Source: Actinomycetota bacterium
GTDB taxonomy: Bacteria > Actinomycetota > Actinomycetes > Actinomycetales > Microbacteriaceae
Reading direction: 5' to 3'
Assembly: GCA_009703445.1 (NCBI GenBank)
Contig: WLGA01000021.1
Coordinates: 1 to 12,531, forward strand
DNA: 12,531 nt
In this document: one piece after another, positions 1-7,293 of the stretch
How the letters are laid out: each line of letters opens with the position of its first letter
How positions within the stretch are numbered: position 1 is the first letter of the stretch
Notes under the pieces: model-generated
Database searches by the model: none
Told to the model about the DNA's origin: nothing
The model's input: the letters and a program-made list of their open reading frames with translations, nothing else
Translations under genes and position numbers: made by a program

Positions 1-429
1 GCGCTAATCTCAGGCCTGCCTTGGCTGCTGGAAATCATCCGGTGGGTCGGAGTCGCCTACCTAACCTGGTTCGGAATCAAGTCGATCATCAGCGCCACCA
101 AAGACCAGTCGCTAGATGCAAGTGGCGTTGAAAGCAAGTCGGCAGCCAAGATCGCCGCCACCGTGGTCGGTCTCACCCTGCTAAACCCGCACGTCTACCT
201 AGACACCGTGATTTTCGTTGGCGGAATCGGCAACACCTTCGGCGATAACCGGTGGTATTTCGCGTTCGGTGCAATGCTTGCCAGTGTGATCTGGTTCTTC
301 GGAATCGGTTACGGCGCCAAGGCGGCATCCCGGTTTATGGCCAAGCCAGTCTTCTGGAAGGTGCTCGACAGCATCATCGCAGTAATCATGTTCACGCTGG
401 CGGTAAGCCTCGCGTTCCTGAAGTTCTAA
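1..429 (+). CDS. LysE/ArgO-family amino-acid exporter, 5' truncated
   Basis: The frame is open from the first base to a TAA at 427-429, giving the last 142 residues of an integral membrane protein whose start lies before the window. The LNPHVYLDT segment (fragment residues 61-69) and the following VIFVGGIG are typical of LysE/ArgO exporters, inner-membrane proteins of about 200-235 residues that expel basic amino acids such as lysine and arginine. Hydrophobic stretches near fragment residues 7-31, 51-75, 84-104 and 121-140 fit the C-terminal half of the family fold. Residues 32-49 form a polar, charged linker between two of them. The next gene starts 33 bases downstream on the same strand, so the two may be co-transcribed. 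The substrate cannot be fixed from this fragment. A LysG-type regulator might lie upstream, outside the window. Confidence 0.88.
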   Translation, partial: ALISGLPWLLEIIRWVGVAYLTWFGIKSIISATKDQSLDASGVESKSAAKIAATVVGLTLLNPHVYLDTVIFVGGIGNTFGDNRWYFAFGAMLASVIWFFGIGYGAKAASRFMAKPVFWKVLDSIIAVIMFTLAVSLAFLKF

Positions 430-453
430 TCGCCACCCAAACCTCAACCAATC

Positions 454-457
454 GGAG
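454..457 (+). promoter_or_regulatory. Shine-Dalgarno for the ABM-domain gene
   Basis: GGAG lies five bases before ATG 463 and fixes that start. It is one of the few clear Shine-Dalgarno sites in the window; several other genes here seem to lack a leader. Confidence 0.7.
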
Positions 458-462
458 CAATC

Positions 463-747
463 ATGACCAAGTGCCAGGTAGTCGCAATCTTTGAGCCAAA
501 GCCAGAATTCTTGGATGAGGTGCGCGCGCTTCTAAACGAGGTGGCAGTTGGGGTGCGCACCGAGAATGGTTGCCTGTTCTATGACCTGTTCCAGGCGATC
601 GACGGACGCCTGTGGTTCATCGAGGCGTGGGAGTCTCGCGAGCTTTGGCAAGAGCACAACGGTGCGCCTAGTGTTGCGCGCATCAAGGCTGGCATTGAGG
701 GCAAGCTAGTCGTGCCGGTTGACGTGCACGAGATGTATGCGGCCTAG
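463..747 (+). CDS. ABM-domain protein, putative quinol monooxygenase (YgiN-like)
   Basis: This 94-residue protein spans a single antibiotic-biosynthesis-monooxygenase (ABM) domain, a dimeric ferredoxin-like fold. The features seen are an N-terminal strand (residues 3-10), the helix FLDEVRALLNEVAVGVRTE, the segment NGCLFYDLF, then LWFIEAWESRELWQEHN, which matches the conserved F/W-IExWxSxxxxxxH pattern, and a final strand. Family members include quinol monooxygenases, heme-degrading enzymes and proteins of unknown role, so the substrate is open. The ATG at 463 follows a GGAG Shine-Dalgarno at 454-457 with a 5-base spacer. It lies 33 bases after the LysE gene and probably shares its transcript. 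Its TAG stop (745-747) overlaps the stop of the opposing MFS gene in the palindrome CTAG. Confidence 0.85.
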   Translation: MTKCQVVAIFEPKPEFLDEVRALLNEVAVGVRTENGCLFYDLFQAIDGRLWFIEAWESRELWQEHNGAPSVARIKAGIEGKLVVPVDVHEMYAA

Positions 748-1934
748 GCCTTAGGTTCCGCTGCTCCGCGCGCGAAGAACGCGGCGATCAGGATGAACGC
801 GGCGATCACATAAAACATGTTGGTTAGACCCCAGGCCTGGCCAAGGAATCCGAGTAGCGGCGGGCCGACCAAGAACGCCATGTATCCGCTGCTTGCCACA
901 AAGGCAACCTTGCGAGCTGCGTTCTCACCTTCGCCGGCAGCCGAAAGAAGAAGCGGGAACCCAAGGGCCACACCGCAACCCCACATGGCCGCACCGACGA
1001 ATGCCACATAGACGTTGCCTGAAAGAATAATCAAAAGCATGCCGGCCACTCCGGTGAACGCACAGGCCTGAAGTGTGAGAACCCGGCCGAACTTGTCGGC
1101 TAGGTTGCCACCGAAGAAGCGGGTCAGGGTCATGGCTCCCAGCAAAATCGCGTAGCCAATTCCAGCCATTGTCGCGGTCTGATCGAAGTCGTCAACCAGC
1201 GCAATGGTCAGCCAGTCGTTCGATGCACCCTCTGCCAGGGTTAGCCCCAGGATGGCGATTGACAGGTAGATGACCGTTCGGCTGCGCCAGACGGCGACCT
1301 TGGGCTCCTTGACCTTCTCGGATGAGCTACTCGCGGCAAAGTCATCCTTGCCATTGGTTGCCGAAAGATACTTGGTCGTGAACAGGGGCAGAAGCACGGT
1401 GGCGCCGGCAACGGCAGTCATTTGCGCCAGTATGTCGATGTCGAGGCGGCTGGCCAGCGTTCCGATTCCAGCGCCGATGAAGGTGCCGATTGAAAACGCC
1501 GCGTGCATCTTCGGCAGAACCGTCTTGCCGGACGCGGTTTCGATGGCCGCGCCATCAACGTTGATGCCAACATCGGCGATGCCCATGCCCAAACCTGCGA
1601 TGAAAGCCAGCAGGGCATAACCCGGCGCGCTGTGGTTGACGATGGCAATGGCCTCACCGACCAAGCCGACTAAGACCAGGGTCGAACCGAAGACGATGGA
1701 GGCGCGGGTGCCGAACTTGGCAATCAGCCGACCGGCCTGGGTCACCGACAGAATCGCGCCAAACGAACCGCAGAGCAGGATGATTCCGAGCTCGGCGGTG
1801 GTGACATTCACCAGTTCGCGAATCAGCGGAAGGCGCACAATGAGAGCCGCAGGAGCAAGCCCGAAGACGAAGAAATACAGGGCGATGGACGTGTGCCAAG
1901 CCTTTAGATTTGATGCCCCCGAAGCGTTAGTCAT
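744..1934 (-). CDS. MFS transporter, YbjJ-like subgroup
   Basis: This 396-residue protein has about 12 hydrophobic segments and a polar central loop at residues 190-218 (SSSSEKVKEPK) between its two six-helix halves, the usual MFS layout. The segment GIADVGINVDGAAIE (118-132) followed by MHAAFSIGTFIGAGIG (143-158) resembles the conserved D-x-x-x-N-x-x-G-x-x-x-E and H-x-x-F/Y-S-x-G patterns of the YbjJ branch, whose substrates are mostly unknown. GASNDWLTIAL at the start of the second half fits the same branch. The ATG is at 1934. There is no Shine-Dalgarno, but TAGACT ends exactly six bases upstream, suggesting a leaderless transcript. The gene diverges from glutathione peroxidase across 55 bases and converges with the ABM gene through a CTAG stop overlap. 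The direction of transport and the cargo are not predictable from sequence alone. Confidence 0.88.
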   Translation of the reverse strand: MTNASGASNLKAWHTSIALYFFVFGLAPAALIVRLPLIRELVNVTTAELGIILLCGSFGAILSVTQAGRLIAKFGTRASIVFGSTLVLVGLVGEAIAIVNHSAPGYALLAFIAGLGMGIADVGINVDGAAIETASGKTVLPKMHAAFSIGTFIGAGIGTLASRLDIDILAQMTAVAGATVLLPLFTTKYLSATNGKDDFAASSSSEKVKEPKVAVWRSRTVIYLSIAILGLTLAEGASNDWLTIALVDDFDQTATMAGIGYAILLGAMTLTRFFGGNLADKFGRVLTLQACAFTGVAGMLLIILSGNVYVAFVGAAMWGCGVALGFPLLLSAAGEGENAARKVAFVASSGYMAFLVGPPLLGFLGQAWGLTNMFYVIAAFILIAAFFARGAAEPKA

Positions 1935-1940
1935 TTGGCA

Positions 1941-1946
1941 AGTCTA
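1941..1946 (-). promoter_or_regulatory. Candidate -10 element of the YbjJ-like MFS gene (leaderless)
   Basis: On the minus strand the hexamer TAGACT (TANNNT) is followed by TGCCAA and then ATG, placing the expected transcription start at or next to the first base of the start codon. No convincing -35 box is visible. Confidence 0.45.
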
Positions 1947-1976
1947 GAGCGGGTGGAAGGATTGAAGGCTGATTGG

Positions 1977-1990
1977 TGTTGTCTACAACA
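1977..1990. promoter_or_regulatory. 14-base inverted repeat in the MFS/peroxidase divergent promoter
   Basis: TGTTGT-CT-ACAACA has two perfect six-base arms around a two-base centre. Its last base is the A of the peroxidase start codon. It lies in the 55-base region between two divergent genes, a natural place for an operator. I do not recognise it as a LexA or Fur box. It could also act as a small RNA hairpin at the peroxidase 5' end. Confidence 0.4.
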
Positions 1991-2472
1991 TGAGCATTCC
2001 AAATGTAGAACTGACCATGCTGAACGGCAGCAAAGCAAACTTCGCTGATTTTGCCGGCAAGGCCATCCTGGTGGTCAATGTTGCCTCGCGCTGTGGCCTG
2101 ACTCCCCAGTATGAAGCGCTTGAAGCACTGCAGAAGAAGTATGGCGCTCGCGGGTTCACCGTGCTGGGTGTGCCATCCGGGCAGTTTATGCAGGAGCTCA
2201 AGGCAAACGACGACATCGCTGAGTATTGCTCGACCACCTGGGGCGTGACCTTCCCGATGACCGAGAAGACCCCGGTGAACGGCCGTGGCCGCCACGCGCT
2301 TTATAAAGAGCTCGTCAAGACCAAGGATTCAATGGGTTTGGCTGGGCCGATCATGTGGAACTTCGAAAAGTTTTTGGTGCTGCCAAATGGCAAGATTCAC
2401 CGATTCCGCCCTCAGACTCAGCCAGATGCACCCGAGATTGTTGCGCTGATTGAGGCGAACCTAGCTTCCTAG
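1990..2472 (+). CDS. Glutathione peroxidase-family thiol peroxidase
   Basis: This 160-residue, full-length, cytosolic member of the glutathione peroxidase (GPx) family should reduce hydrogen peroxide or organic hydroperoxides. The catalytic tetrad is visible: C35 in NVASRCGLTPQY, Q65, and W123-N124 in MWNFEKF. C80 (EYCSTTW) aligns with the resolving cysteine of thioredoxin-dependent members, so thioredoxin rather than glutathione is the likelier electron donor; actinobacteria generally lack glutathione. The usual PCNQF motif reads PSGQF here, losing a cysteine that is not the resolving one while keeping the catalytic Gln. The peroxidatic residue is Cys, not selenocysteine. There is no Shine-Dalgarno before ATG 1990, and the start codon touches a 14-base palindrome. 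The stop overlaps that of the convergent MFS gene in CTAG. Confidence 0.93.
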   Translation: MSIPNVELTMLNGSKANFADFAGKAILVVNVASRCGLTPQYEALEALQKKYGARGFTVLGVPSGQFMQELKANDDIAEYCSTTWGVTFPMTEKTPVNGRGRHALYKELVKTKDSMGLAGPIMWNFEKFLVLPNGKIHRFRPQTQPDAPEIVALIEANLAS

Positions 2473-3653
2473 AGTTTTACGCGCCAGAGCACGGCGGCCG
2501 CAATCAGGCCGAACGTTCCCGAAATAATTAGCGGCACTACGCCGAACCCGTCACCAAGTGTCCAGGCTAGACCGGCCCAGATGCCTGCGATGAGAATGCC
2601 GAAGCCGCCGAGGCCCTGAAGTCTCGATTGCACGGTCAACTGCTGGTGATCGCCGGCTAGTTTCGAAACCCAAGACTTGCCGACCACGTCGTTCGCCGCC
2701 GAAAATCCGCCGTAAATCACGATTAGAGCGACGGCAAGAACGCGGTCATCCGTGAGGCCCAGGCCGGCATAAGCGATTCCGAAGCACACCAATCCCAGCG
2801 CATAGACGTGCTGCGGCTTCCACTTATCGGCGAGCAGACCGAACGGAAAATTCAGGCTCGCATAGGCGATGTTGAAAATCAGATAGGCGCCGACCACCTC
2901 GGTGACGGCCCAACCCTCTTGGCTAAGGTGCAGCATCAGCAGCGCATCCGGGAAGTTGGCTAGCGCGAAGAATGACAAAATCCAGATCACTCGCTTGACC
3001 TTCGGCGCGAGCACCTGGGTGTTGGCCGACGTCACTTCAGCCTTGCTCAGTTTCACCAGTCGCTTGGTGGCAGGGTCTTGATCTTTGATGAACAGCACGG
3101 CCAGTGTCGAAAGCACCGCCGGAATCACGGCGATCCAGAGCACTTCACGGATGTTGCCGTCGAAAACGGCCAAAAGCGCCAGTGCAAGAATCGGGCCGAT
3201 AACCGCGCCCGTGGTGTCTGCGGTTCGGTGAAAACCAATCACGCGACCCCGATGGGTCTTATCGACACCTTGAACCAGGATGGCGTCTCGCGCCGCCGAA
3301 CGCATTCCTTTGCCTAGGCGGTCAACCACGCGACCAAACAAAACCACTGGCCAAACCGAAGCGAGGGCAATGATGAACTTGCCGAGAGTTGCCCCCGAAT
3401 AGCCCACGAAAACCATGACTTTGCGGGGGATCCAGCGGTTCATCCAGGCGCTGCCCAACTTGGTGAGCGACATTGCGCCCTCGGCCGCACCTTCGATTGC
3501 GCCAATCACCGCGGCCGGAGCACCGAGCACGGTGTTCAGGAATATTGGCATGATCGGATAAAGCATCTCGCTGGCTGCGTCCTGCAGCAGCGAAACCCAA
3601 GAAATCGCAAACAGGTTGCGCGTCAGCCATACCGGGCGCTTTGGCTTCATCAT
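2469..3653 (-). CDS. MFS transporter, last gene of the hut operon
   Basis: This 394-residue protein has about 12 hydrophobic segments. The first carries acidic residues D25 and E29 in LLQDAASEMLYPIMPIF. The loop GRVVDRLGKGMRSAARDA (107-124) is followed by RGRVIGFHRTADTTGAVIGP (135-154). These are the signatures of a widespread MFS branch with no settled substrate. The gene starts nine bases after hutG stops and runs the same way, so it should be on the hut transcript. No amino-acid permease of the usual hut types (HutT/HutM-like APC or HutXWV ABC) is present, so uptake of histidine or urocanate, or export of a pathway product, are the working guesses. Two ATGs lie in tandem (3653 and 3650); the upstream one is used here. 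Its TAG stop shares CTAG with the peroxidase stop, leaving no room for a terminator. Confidence 0.88.
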   Translation of the reverse strand: MMKPKRPVWLTRNLFAISWVSLLQDAASEMLYPIMPIFLNTVLGAPAAVIGAIEGAAEGAMSLTKLGSAWMNRWIPRKVMVFVGYSGATLGKFIIALASVWPVVLFGRVVDRLGKGMRSAARDAILVQGVDKTHRGRVIGFHRTADTTGAVIGPILALALLAVFDGNIREVLWIAVIPAVLSTLAVLFIKDQDPATKRLVKLSKAEVTSANTQVLAPKVKRVIWILSFFALANFPDALLMLHLSQEGWAVTEVVGAYLIFNIAYASLNFPFGLLADKWKPQHVYALGLVCFGIAYAGLGLTDDRVLAVALIVIYGGFSAANDVVGKSWVSKLAGDHQQLTVQSRLQGLGGFGILIAGIWAGLAWTLGDGFGVVPLIISGTFGLIAAAVLWRVKL

Positions 3654-3662
3654 GCTCTGAGT

Positions 3663-4571
3663 TTAGGTCGCGGAGAGGCGGCCGGCGGCCAGTTCAAGGA
3701 TGGCCAGAGCGGCCAAGCGCACGGTGCGGCCATCTGCCGAGTCGATGCTGGCGTCGATTTCGGTGAAGTCAACTGAGCGCACCTGTGAGTAGCGACCGGC
3801 CTCGAAAGCTAGCTGACGGAATTCGTCGGCGCTGATTCCGCCTGGTGCTGCGGCCGGGCAGGCCGGCACCACACTGCGGTCACAGACATCCACGTCGAAG
3901 TCAACGTGCACCGGGCCTCCGGCCGCACCTGCGATTGAGACCGCTTCGGCCATAACATCGGCCATGGTTCGATCGCGAAGAGCCGAGCGCGGAATCACAT
4001 GGATGCCAAGGTCGCGGGCTCGGGCGGCATAGGCCGGTGAGTTCGAGAAGTCAGCGATGCCGATCTGCACGATGCGGCGACCATCCAAGCCAATTTCATC
4101 GACTAGGCGGCGCACCGGTGAGCCATTGCTCACGCCGTCGCGCAGGTCGTGGTGGGCATCGAGGGTGATCAGTCCTGCGGTTCCGATGTGCGCGCCGAAT
4201 ACTCCGCGAGCCATCGCATAGGTTACCGAGTTATCGCCGCCGAGGCCGATGGCTAGCCCAGCATGGGCCGAAATGTCTGTAGCCAGTTGGCTGGTGCGTG
4301 CCTCTCCAGCTTCTGAATCAGGGTCGGCCACATCGCCAAAGTCGGCAAAGGCGAGCTGGGACACATCGGTTTCAGTTGACCAGTTGAAGGTCGAATAGCG
4401 CTGCAGGGCTGCACGGATGGCGGCCGGTGTGGTGTGAGCGTTTGTCGGCGAGATCGAGGTCAGGTGGGCTGGGATGCCCATCAGACCAAGGTCATAGTTG
4501 CGCCCAGGTTCTGCGCTTCTCAGCCAAGCCGAGGCGCGAGGCCAGAGCTCATCTTCTCTAGGTGCAGACAT
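3663..4571 (-). CDS. hutG: Formimidoylglutamase (arginase-fold ureohydrolase)
   Basis: This 302-residue protein of the arginase/agmatinase/formiminoglutamase fold is assigned by its hut context to hydrolysis of N-formimidoyl-L-glutamate to glutamate and formamide, the last step of the four-enzyme pathway. Metal-site motifs are DAHHD (D138, H140, D142) and DFDVDVCD (D226, D228, D231). The first motif is GGDNS (111-115), where most ureohydrolases have GGDHS, so the usual manganese-A histidine is Asn114. This may be a subgroup trait or may alter metal use. The gene begins three bases after hutH stops, implying coupled translation, and ends in TAA nine bases before the MFS gene. Without the neighbours, agmatinase or another ureohydrolase activity could not be excluded. 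No hutF-type deiminase is present. Confidence 0.85.
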   Translation of the reverse strand: MSAPREDELWPRASAWLRSAEPGRNYDLGLMGIPAHLTSISPTNAHTTPAAIRAALQRYSTFNWSTETDVSQLAFADFGDVADPDSEAGEARTSQLATDISAHAGLAIGLGGDNSVTYAMARGVFGAHIGTAGLITLDAHHDLRDGVSNGSPVRRLVDEIGLDGRRIVQIGIADFSNSPAYAARARDLGIHVIPRSALRDRTMADVMAEAVSIAGAAGGPVHVDFDVDVCDRSVVPACPAAAPGGISADEFRQLAFEAGRYSQVRSVDFTEIDASIDSADGRTVRLAALAILELAAGRLSAT

Positions 4572-4574
4572 GGC

Positions 4575-6074
4575 TTAGTGCTTCAGCAATTCGGCTGCGG
4601 CCTCGAGCTCAGGAGCCAAGAAGCGGTCTGGCCCATTGCCCGGAACCACCTGGCGAAGACGTGTAATCAGTGCCTTGGTAACCGGGGCCGGTTCGTGTGG
4701 TGCGCGAAGTTCAACAGCGCGGGCCGCGGCCGTTAGTTCCACAGCCAAAATCATGCGCAAGTTATCAACAACTTTGCGGAGTTTGCGACCGGCATGCCAG
4801 CCCATCGACACGTGATCTTCTTGCATCGCCGAAGAAGGGATGCTGTCGACCGAGGCCGGGGCGGCCAGGCGCTTGTTCTCTGAGACAAGGCCAGCCTGGG
4901 TGTACTGAGCAATCATCAGTCCGCTGTCGACACCGGCATCGTGAGCCAAGAACGGAGGCAAGCCAGATGAACGATTTTGATCGAGCATTCTGTCGGTGCG
5001 ACGCTCAGACATAGAGCCGAGGTCGGTAGCCGGAATAGCCATGAAATCAAGGATGTAGGCAACCGGAGCTCCGTGGAAGTTTCCGTTTGAAGTGACCTCG
5101 CCCGACTCAAGCACGACCGGGTTGTCGATTGCCGCGGCTAGCTCTCGGCCGGCCACGATTGACGCGTAGGCAACGGTGTCACGGAGACCGCCGGTAACCT
5201 GTGGTGCGCAGCGAAGCGAATAGGCGTCTTGCACCTTGTTGTCTCCAACGCGGTGTGAGGCAACGATTGCCGAACCGGCCATTGCGTTGAACATGTTGGC
5301 GGCGCTGGTTGCCTGGCCCGGGTGCGGTCGAAGATCTGCGTGCAGTTCGGCGCGGAATACCTGGTCGGTGCCCATGAGACCTTCAACACTCATCGCGGCG
5401 ATGACATCTGCATAATCGGCTAGTCGCTCGAGGTCGTCGATTGCCAGGATGGCCATGCCGAGCATGCCATCCGTGCCATTGATAAGGGCGAGGCCTTCCT
5501 TTTCGCGAAGCTCGACCGGTGCAATGCCCGCCTCGGCAAGCAGTTCGGTGACAGGGCGCTCGACACCTTTGGAATCGAAGGCTCGGCCCTCACCCATGAT
5601 GACGAGTGCGCAGTGGGCGAGCGGTGCAAGGTCGCCAGAGCAACCGAGTGAGCCGAACTCGTGCACGAAAGGCGTGATGCCAGCATTCAGGATGGCGGCC
5701 ATGGTCTCGGCGACCACTGGTCGGGCTCCGGTGCGGCCGCTGGCAAGGGTCTTCAGGCGAAGCAGCATCAATGCGCGAACAACCTCGCGTTCGACCGGGG
5801 CTCCCATGCCGGCAGCGTGCGAGCGAACGAGCGATTTCTGCAGCTGAACGCGATCCTCGATGGCGATGTGACGGTTGGCTAGGGCGCCAAAGCCGGTCGA
5901 GATGCCGTAGACCGGAGTCGCTCCGTTGGCCAGCGCTTCGATGTGCGCGCGGGTCTTTGCCATGCCGGCGAGAGCCTCGGCCGAAATGACAACTTTGGCG
6001 TCGCGACGGGCAACTGCAATCACATCGGCTGCGGTCATCCCGGTCGAATTGATGGTGACGGTCTGGTTAGTCAT
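4575..6074 (-). CDS. hutH: Histidine ammonia-lyase (histidase)
   Basis: This 499-residue cytosolic enzyme is close to the usual 500-515 of histidases. It converts L-histidine to trans-urocanate and ammonia, the entry step of the pathway. The electrophilic MIO cofactor forms from three residues in GSLGCSGDLAPLAH, here C145-S146-G147. Most histidases use Ala-Ser-Gly, but Cys-Ser-Gly is, to my knowledge, seen in other actinobacterial enzymes. The catalytic tyrosine is Y56 in VYGISTGFG. The ATG at 6074 lies inside the end of hutI (8-base overlap), with AAGGG about eight bases upstream as ribosome-binding site, so translation is probably coupled to hutI. The product feeds hutU, the first gene of the operon. 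Confidence 0.97.
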   Translation of the reverse strand: MTNQTVTINSTGMTAADVIAVARRDAKVVISAEALAGMAKTRAHIEALANGATPVYGISTGFGALANRHIAIEDRVQLQKSLVRSHAAGMGAPVEREVVRALMLLRLKTLASGRTGARPVVAETMAAILNAGITPFVHEFGSLGCSGDLAPLAHCALVIMGEGRAFDSKGVERPVTELLAEAGIAPVELREKEGLALINGTDGMLGMAILAIDDLERLADYADVIAAMSVEGLMGTDQVFRAELHADLRPHPGQATSAANMFNAMAGSAIVASHRVGDNKVQDAYSLRCAPQVTGGLRDTVAYASIVAGRELAAAIDNPVVLESGEVTSNGNFHGAPVAYILDFMAIPATDLGSMSERRTDRMLDQNRSSGLPPFLAHDAGVDSGLMIAQYTQAGLVSENKRLAAPASVDSIPSSAMQEDHVSMGWHAGRKLRKVVDNLRMILAVELTAAARAVELRAPHEPAPVTKALITRLRQVVPGNGPDRFLAPELEAAAELLKH

Positions 6075-7284
6075 GTGAATGCCCTTGCTTGCTGTGCCCG
6101 GATGGGTCGATGAGTTTGCCGTTTCGCCAGGTTTGACCGATGAGGTTCACGCCCGGGCGATAGGCCAGGTGTTGGTGTGATGGTGCGTTGAGAATGACAA
6201 AATCTGCAGCGGCACCGAGGCCGAGGTGGCCGATGTCTCGGCGTCTGAGGGCGGCTGCGCCACCTGCGGTTGCCGACCAGAGAGCTTCGGCCGGGCTCAT
6301 CTGCATTTCGCGCACCGCAACCGCGATGCAGAAAGGCATGGATGTTGTGTAGCTCGAACCAGGGTTGCAGTCGGTGGCCACCGCCACGGTCGCGCCGGCA
6401 TCAATGAGTCGGCGGGCATCCGGGTATGCCGAGCGAGTGGAGAACTCGGCGCCCGGCAGCAAGGTTGCGACGGTGTTGGATCCAGCCAAAAGCTCGATGT
6501 CTCGGTCGCTCAGGTGGGTGCAGTGGTCGGCCGATGCGCAGTCGAGCTCGACCGCAAGTTCGATTGCACCGATGTTGCTGAGTTGGTTGGCGTGGATTCT
6601 CGGGGCCAGATCGGCTGCAATTCCAGCGGTCAGAATCTCGCGAGCCTGGTCAACGTCGAATGCACCCCGGTCGCAGAACACGTCAATCCATTTCGAGTGG
6701 GCGGCGGCACCTGTCAGCATCTCGCCGCTCACGAGTGAGACGTATTCGTCCACACCTGGCTGGCCGCGCTCTGCAAACTCGGCCGGCACCACGTGTGCTC
6801 CTAAGAAGGTGGTTTCGTCGGTGTGGGCGGCAGCAATCCGCAGCGAACGAACCTCGTCTTCAACCGAAAGCCCATAGCCGCTCTTCGTTTCGAAGGTTGT
6901 GATGCCGCTGGCGTGCATCTCGGTAACCAGCCTGCGCAGATTCGCGGTCAGCTCGTCATCGGTGGCGGCACGGGTTGCTGCCACAGTGGTCTTGATGCCT
7001 CCGGCAGAGTATGGCTTACCTTCCATCCGCGCTGAAAATTCGGCGGCACGATCGCCGGCGAACATCAGGTGGGCGTGGGAGTCAACGAAGCCTGGGATGA
7101 CGGCTTGGCCGCCAACATCCACGTGGGAGTCGGCTTCTGGCAGGTTGGCACTGTCGCCAACCCAAGCCACTCTTCCATGCTCGATGACCATGCCCGCGCC
7201 TGAGCGCTCGCCGATTTTGCCAGCACCGAGCGTCTCGTCATTGGTGACGAGTGACCCGATGTTGGCTATAGCGACGCTGCTCAC
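6067..7284 (-). CDS. hutI: Imidazolonepropionase
   Basis: This 405-residue amidohydrolase-superfamily metalloenzyme opens the ring of 4-imidazolone-5-propionate to give N-formimidoyl-L-glutamate, the third pathway step. The metal ligands visible are H70 and H72 (DSHAHLMFAGDR), H231 (IHANQLS) and D305 (ATDCNPGSS). H254 lies in ADHCTHLS, and the family signature ETKSGYGL is at 132-139. The start is GTG at 7284, the only non-ATG start seen here. It lies nine bases after the hutU stop, with an AGG-containing weak Shine-Dalgarno upstream. The 3' end overlaps hutH by eight bases. The C-terminal tail is rich in histidine (SGHSKQGHSHD), which might bind metal or simply be unstructured. Confidence 0.97.
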   Translation of the reverse strand: MSSVAIANIGSLVTNDETLGAGKIGERSGAGMVIEHGRVAWVGDSANLPEADSHVDVGGQAVIPGFVDSHAHLMFAGDRAAEFSARMEGKPYSAGGIKTTVAATRAATDDELTANLRRLVTEMHASGITTFETKSGYGLSVEDEVRSLRIAAAHTDETTFLGAHVVPAEFAERGQPGVDEYVSLVSGEMLTGAAAHSKWIDVFCDRGAFDVDQAREILTAGIAADLAPRIHANQLSNIGAIELAVELDCASADHCTHLSDRDIELLAGSNTVATLLPGAEFSTRSAYPDARRLIDAGATVAVATDCNPGSSYTTSMPFCIAVAVREMQMSPAEALWSATAGGAAALRRRDIGHLGLGAAADFVILNAPSHQHLAYRPGVNLIGQTWRNGKLIDPSGHSKQGHSHD

Positions 7285-7293
7285 AAATCGAAC

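Noticed and set aside
1270..1620. 116-codon plus-strand open frame opposite the YbjJ-like MFS gene
   Set aside because: It is a shadow frame with Met/Pro/Ala-rich translation and no promoter or Shine-Dalgarno, lying inside a well-supported transporter.
5449..5847. 132-codon plus-strand open frame opposite hutH
   Set aside because: It is antisense shadow of hutH, with Ser/Ala/Arg-rich translation and no recognisable domain.
4575..6074. Cys-Ser-Gly instead of Ala-Ser-Gly at the HutH MIO site
   Set aside because: It looks unusual, but Cys-Ser-Gly is to my knowledge found in other actinobacterial histidases, and only the Ser and Gly chemistry with the backbone is needed for MIO formation.
6226..6877. 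Two 170-codon plus-strand open frames opposite hutI
   Set aside because: They overlap each other and lie antisense to a complete hutI. Their composition is that expected from the complement of a GC-rich gene, and neither has a convincing start site.
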